Shown piece after piece: positions 4,335-5,076 of a stretch of 5,076 nt of DNA (the stretch's first letter is position 1; every line of letters starts with the position of its first letter). Origin of the DNA: Candidatus Dormiibacterota bacterium (GTDB lineage: Bacteria > Chloroflexota > Dormibacteria > Aeolococcales > Bog-877); assembly GCA_003132265.1 (NCBI GenBank), contig PKXE01000195.1, positions 71,436-76,511 on the forward strand, written 5' to 3'. The notes under the pieces are model-generated. The model made no database searches, was not told where the DNA came from, and saw only the letters and a program-made list of their open reading frames with translations. The position numbers and the translations under genes were made by a program.

Positions 4335-4824
4335 CCTAGCGGCCACTTTGGACCTCGACGGCGGGATCTCTTCTACGCGAACCTAGCGCCCGGCGCCCAC
4401 AGCGGGTGCTGATTGGAGGAACTGGTCCGGTCTACCTTTGAGCTCCTTGGGGCCATGGCCGCGGGCTCCGCCACCAAGTGGCCCTGGAATTGTCGGGGCC
4501 GAGCTGATCTGGCCAGCGGAACGACCGGTTAAGCCCGGCCACGTCTCGTGCTGGCTTAGGGACTTCAGCTGACCCTCTTCAACTGAGGCTGAATCAGGCT
4601 CAGGACCCGACCAGTTGCAATCCCCGCCCTCGCGGCGGCCAGTATCCATGAGGACCCGCCTCAGATCCGAACCCACGCCTTTCCGGCCGGGGCCGCTTTC
4701 GTAGCGCTCCCGCGACGAAATCTCGCCTCCGCTGGCATAGCGTGGCCTCCTGGCCCCTGCCTTGCGACGCGGGGATCCAGAGAAGTCAGCTGGGGCGGCA
4801 CTGCCAGTCATCCCGGAACGCGCG
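4335..4824. other. Non-coding divergent spacer with further dyads
   Basis: Apart from short palindromes I see no recognisable gene in this stretch of about 490 bases. Long open frames exist on the minus strand, but their translation is a low-complexity string rich in G, R, S and P with no family resemblance. Dyads seen are GGGCCA/TGGCCC (4450-4455, 4479-4484), CCGCC/GGCGG (4624-4638), TGAGG/CCTCA (4649-4663), TTTCGT/ACGAAA (4697-4702, 4715-4720) and the palindrome AACGCGCGTT (4817-4826). No convincing plus-strand promoter for the PAS gene was found. Confidence 0.5.
4583..4603. promoter_or_regulatory. Near-perfect 21-bp dyad, operator candidate
   Basis: CTGAGGCTGA, a central A, and TCAGGCTCAG form a dyad in which 9 of 10 base pairs match; the only mismatch is G-G at position 6. 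As RNA it would make a poor hairpin because the centre is a single base, so a dimeric DNA-binding protein fits better. A perfect 8-bp palindrome TCAGCTGA, using the same TCAG/CTGA words, lies 10 bases to the left (4565-4572). The site lies in the spacer between the divergent genes. Confidence 0.4.
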
Positions 4825-5076
4825 TTGGCCCTAACCCTTCCAGGTCGGGCGGTCCGGCACAACAGCTCGCGCCTCACCGCTGCCGACCTTAGGGCGAGCG
4901 AGGCCCGCTACCAGACTCTCGCTGAACACTCCCCCTCCGGGGTGGTACTGCTGGCCGGCCGCCCGCTGCAGATCCTGGACCGCAACACCGCCGCCTCCAA
5001 GCTCACCGGCTACGCCCACCGGGAATTGCTGAGGATGCGGGTCATCGCACTGGTTCCCGAGCCGAGACGGGCCGGG
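4825..5076 (+). CDS. PAS-domain protein, N-terminal part (3' end outside window; start uncertain)
   Basis: The plus-strand frame is open from 4741 to the right edge. From about 4897 it reads as the beginning of a PAS sensor domain: SEARYQTLAEHSPSGVVLL, then LQILDRNTAASKLTGYAHRE and LLRMRVIALVP. That matches the usual pattern of PAS modules in sensor kinases and diguanylate cyclases (xExRYRxLxExSPdGI, then xNxAAxxLTGYxxxELLG). PAS domains bind small ligands or cofactors and pass the signal to an output domain, here lost beyond the edge. Codon choice is strongly GC-ending from about 4860 on. I placed the start at the TTG 4825-4827 as the first acceptable start before the domain, but no good ribosome binding site precedes it; TTG 4762 and CTG 4801 are alternatives. 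There is no in-frame ATG before the domain. The gene may be 5'-truncated. Confidence 0.6.
   Translation, partial: MALTLPGRAVRHNSSRLTAADLRASEARYQTLAEHSPSGVVLLAGRPLQILDRNTAASKLTGYAHRELLRMRVIALVPEPRRAG

Noticed and set aside
4348..4376. Plus-strand TTGGAC, 17 bp, TTCTAC as promoter for the PAS gene
   Set aside because: The spacing is right, but both hexamers match poorly (3 of 6 and 2 of 6), and it lies 450 bases before the gene.
4164..4412. 82-codon plus-strand frame starting with ATG near the rpmG promoter
   Set aside because: The product is Pro/Ala/Gly-rich without any recognisable motif, and it runs through the inverted-repeat cluster.
4383..4877. 164-codon open frame on the minus strand in the spacer
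   Set aside because: The translation is a low-complexity mix of G, R, S, P and E with no family resemblance, begins at a non-ATG codon inside the PAS reading frame on the other strand, and has no ribosome binding site that I can see. GC-rich DNA gives such frames by chance.
1..5076. Possibility of a CRISPR array, insertion sequence or defence system
   Set aside because: No spaced identical repeats, transposase, terminal inverted repeats with target duplication or defence-type proteins are present; the window is a conserved housekeeping operon plus a spacer.

Overview
The window is a GC-rich bacterial ribosomal-protein / RNA-polymerase locus read almost entirely on the minus strand. In transcription order (high to low coordinates) it holds rpmG (L33), tRNA-Trp(CCA), secE, nusG, rplK (L11), rplA (L1), rplJ (L10), rplL (L7/L12) and the first 124 codons of rpoB, which runs off the left edge. 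This is the classic conserved bacterial arrangement. The style of NusG (a WYVxHAYSGHE start and a 'MDMxDKIF' segment) and of the RpoB N-terminus ([24 protein letters not shown]) suggests Chloroflexota or a neighbouring GC-rich phylum. That placement is from memory of the families and is only moderately secure.

Layout: 1-372 rpoB start; 373-507 spacer with a strong hairpin, a candidate attenuator or processing site; 508-1502 rplL and rplJ; 1503-1695 a 193-base structured leader of rplJ at the expected place of an L10 autoregulatory leader, with an internal promoter candidate; 1696-3467 rplA, rplK and nusG, tightly packed; 3499-3804 secE, restarted here at a TTG with an ideal ribosome binding site; 3838-3910 tRNA-Trp; 3931-4083 rpmG; about 4084-4160 the operon promoter (TTGACC, 17 bp, TATACT) with a terminator-like hairpin in the untranslated leader; about 4161-4824 a non-coding stretch rich in inverted repeats; and from about 4825 to the right edge, on the plus strand, the beginning of a divergently read PAS-domain protein.

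The genes form one functional unit: ribosome stalk and L1/L11 proteins, the transcription factor NusG that couples RNA polymerase to the ribosome, the SecE subunit of the protein export channel, and RNA polymerase beta. Likely control points visible in the sequence are the rpmG promoter and 5' hairpin, the rplJ leader with its own -10 element and a hairpin that traps part of the ribosome binding site, and the rplL-rpoB hairpin.

I see no evidence of a new enzymatic or defence system. The points most worth a second look are the uncharged Ala/Thr/Pro/Ser tail on SecE, encoded by a G-rich degenerate repeat; the dense inverted repeats around and upstream of the rpmG promoter, including two mutually exclusive pairings at 4207-4268; a near-perfect 21-bp dyad at 4583-4603; and the lack of a normal start codon for the PAS gene.
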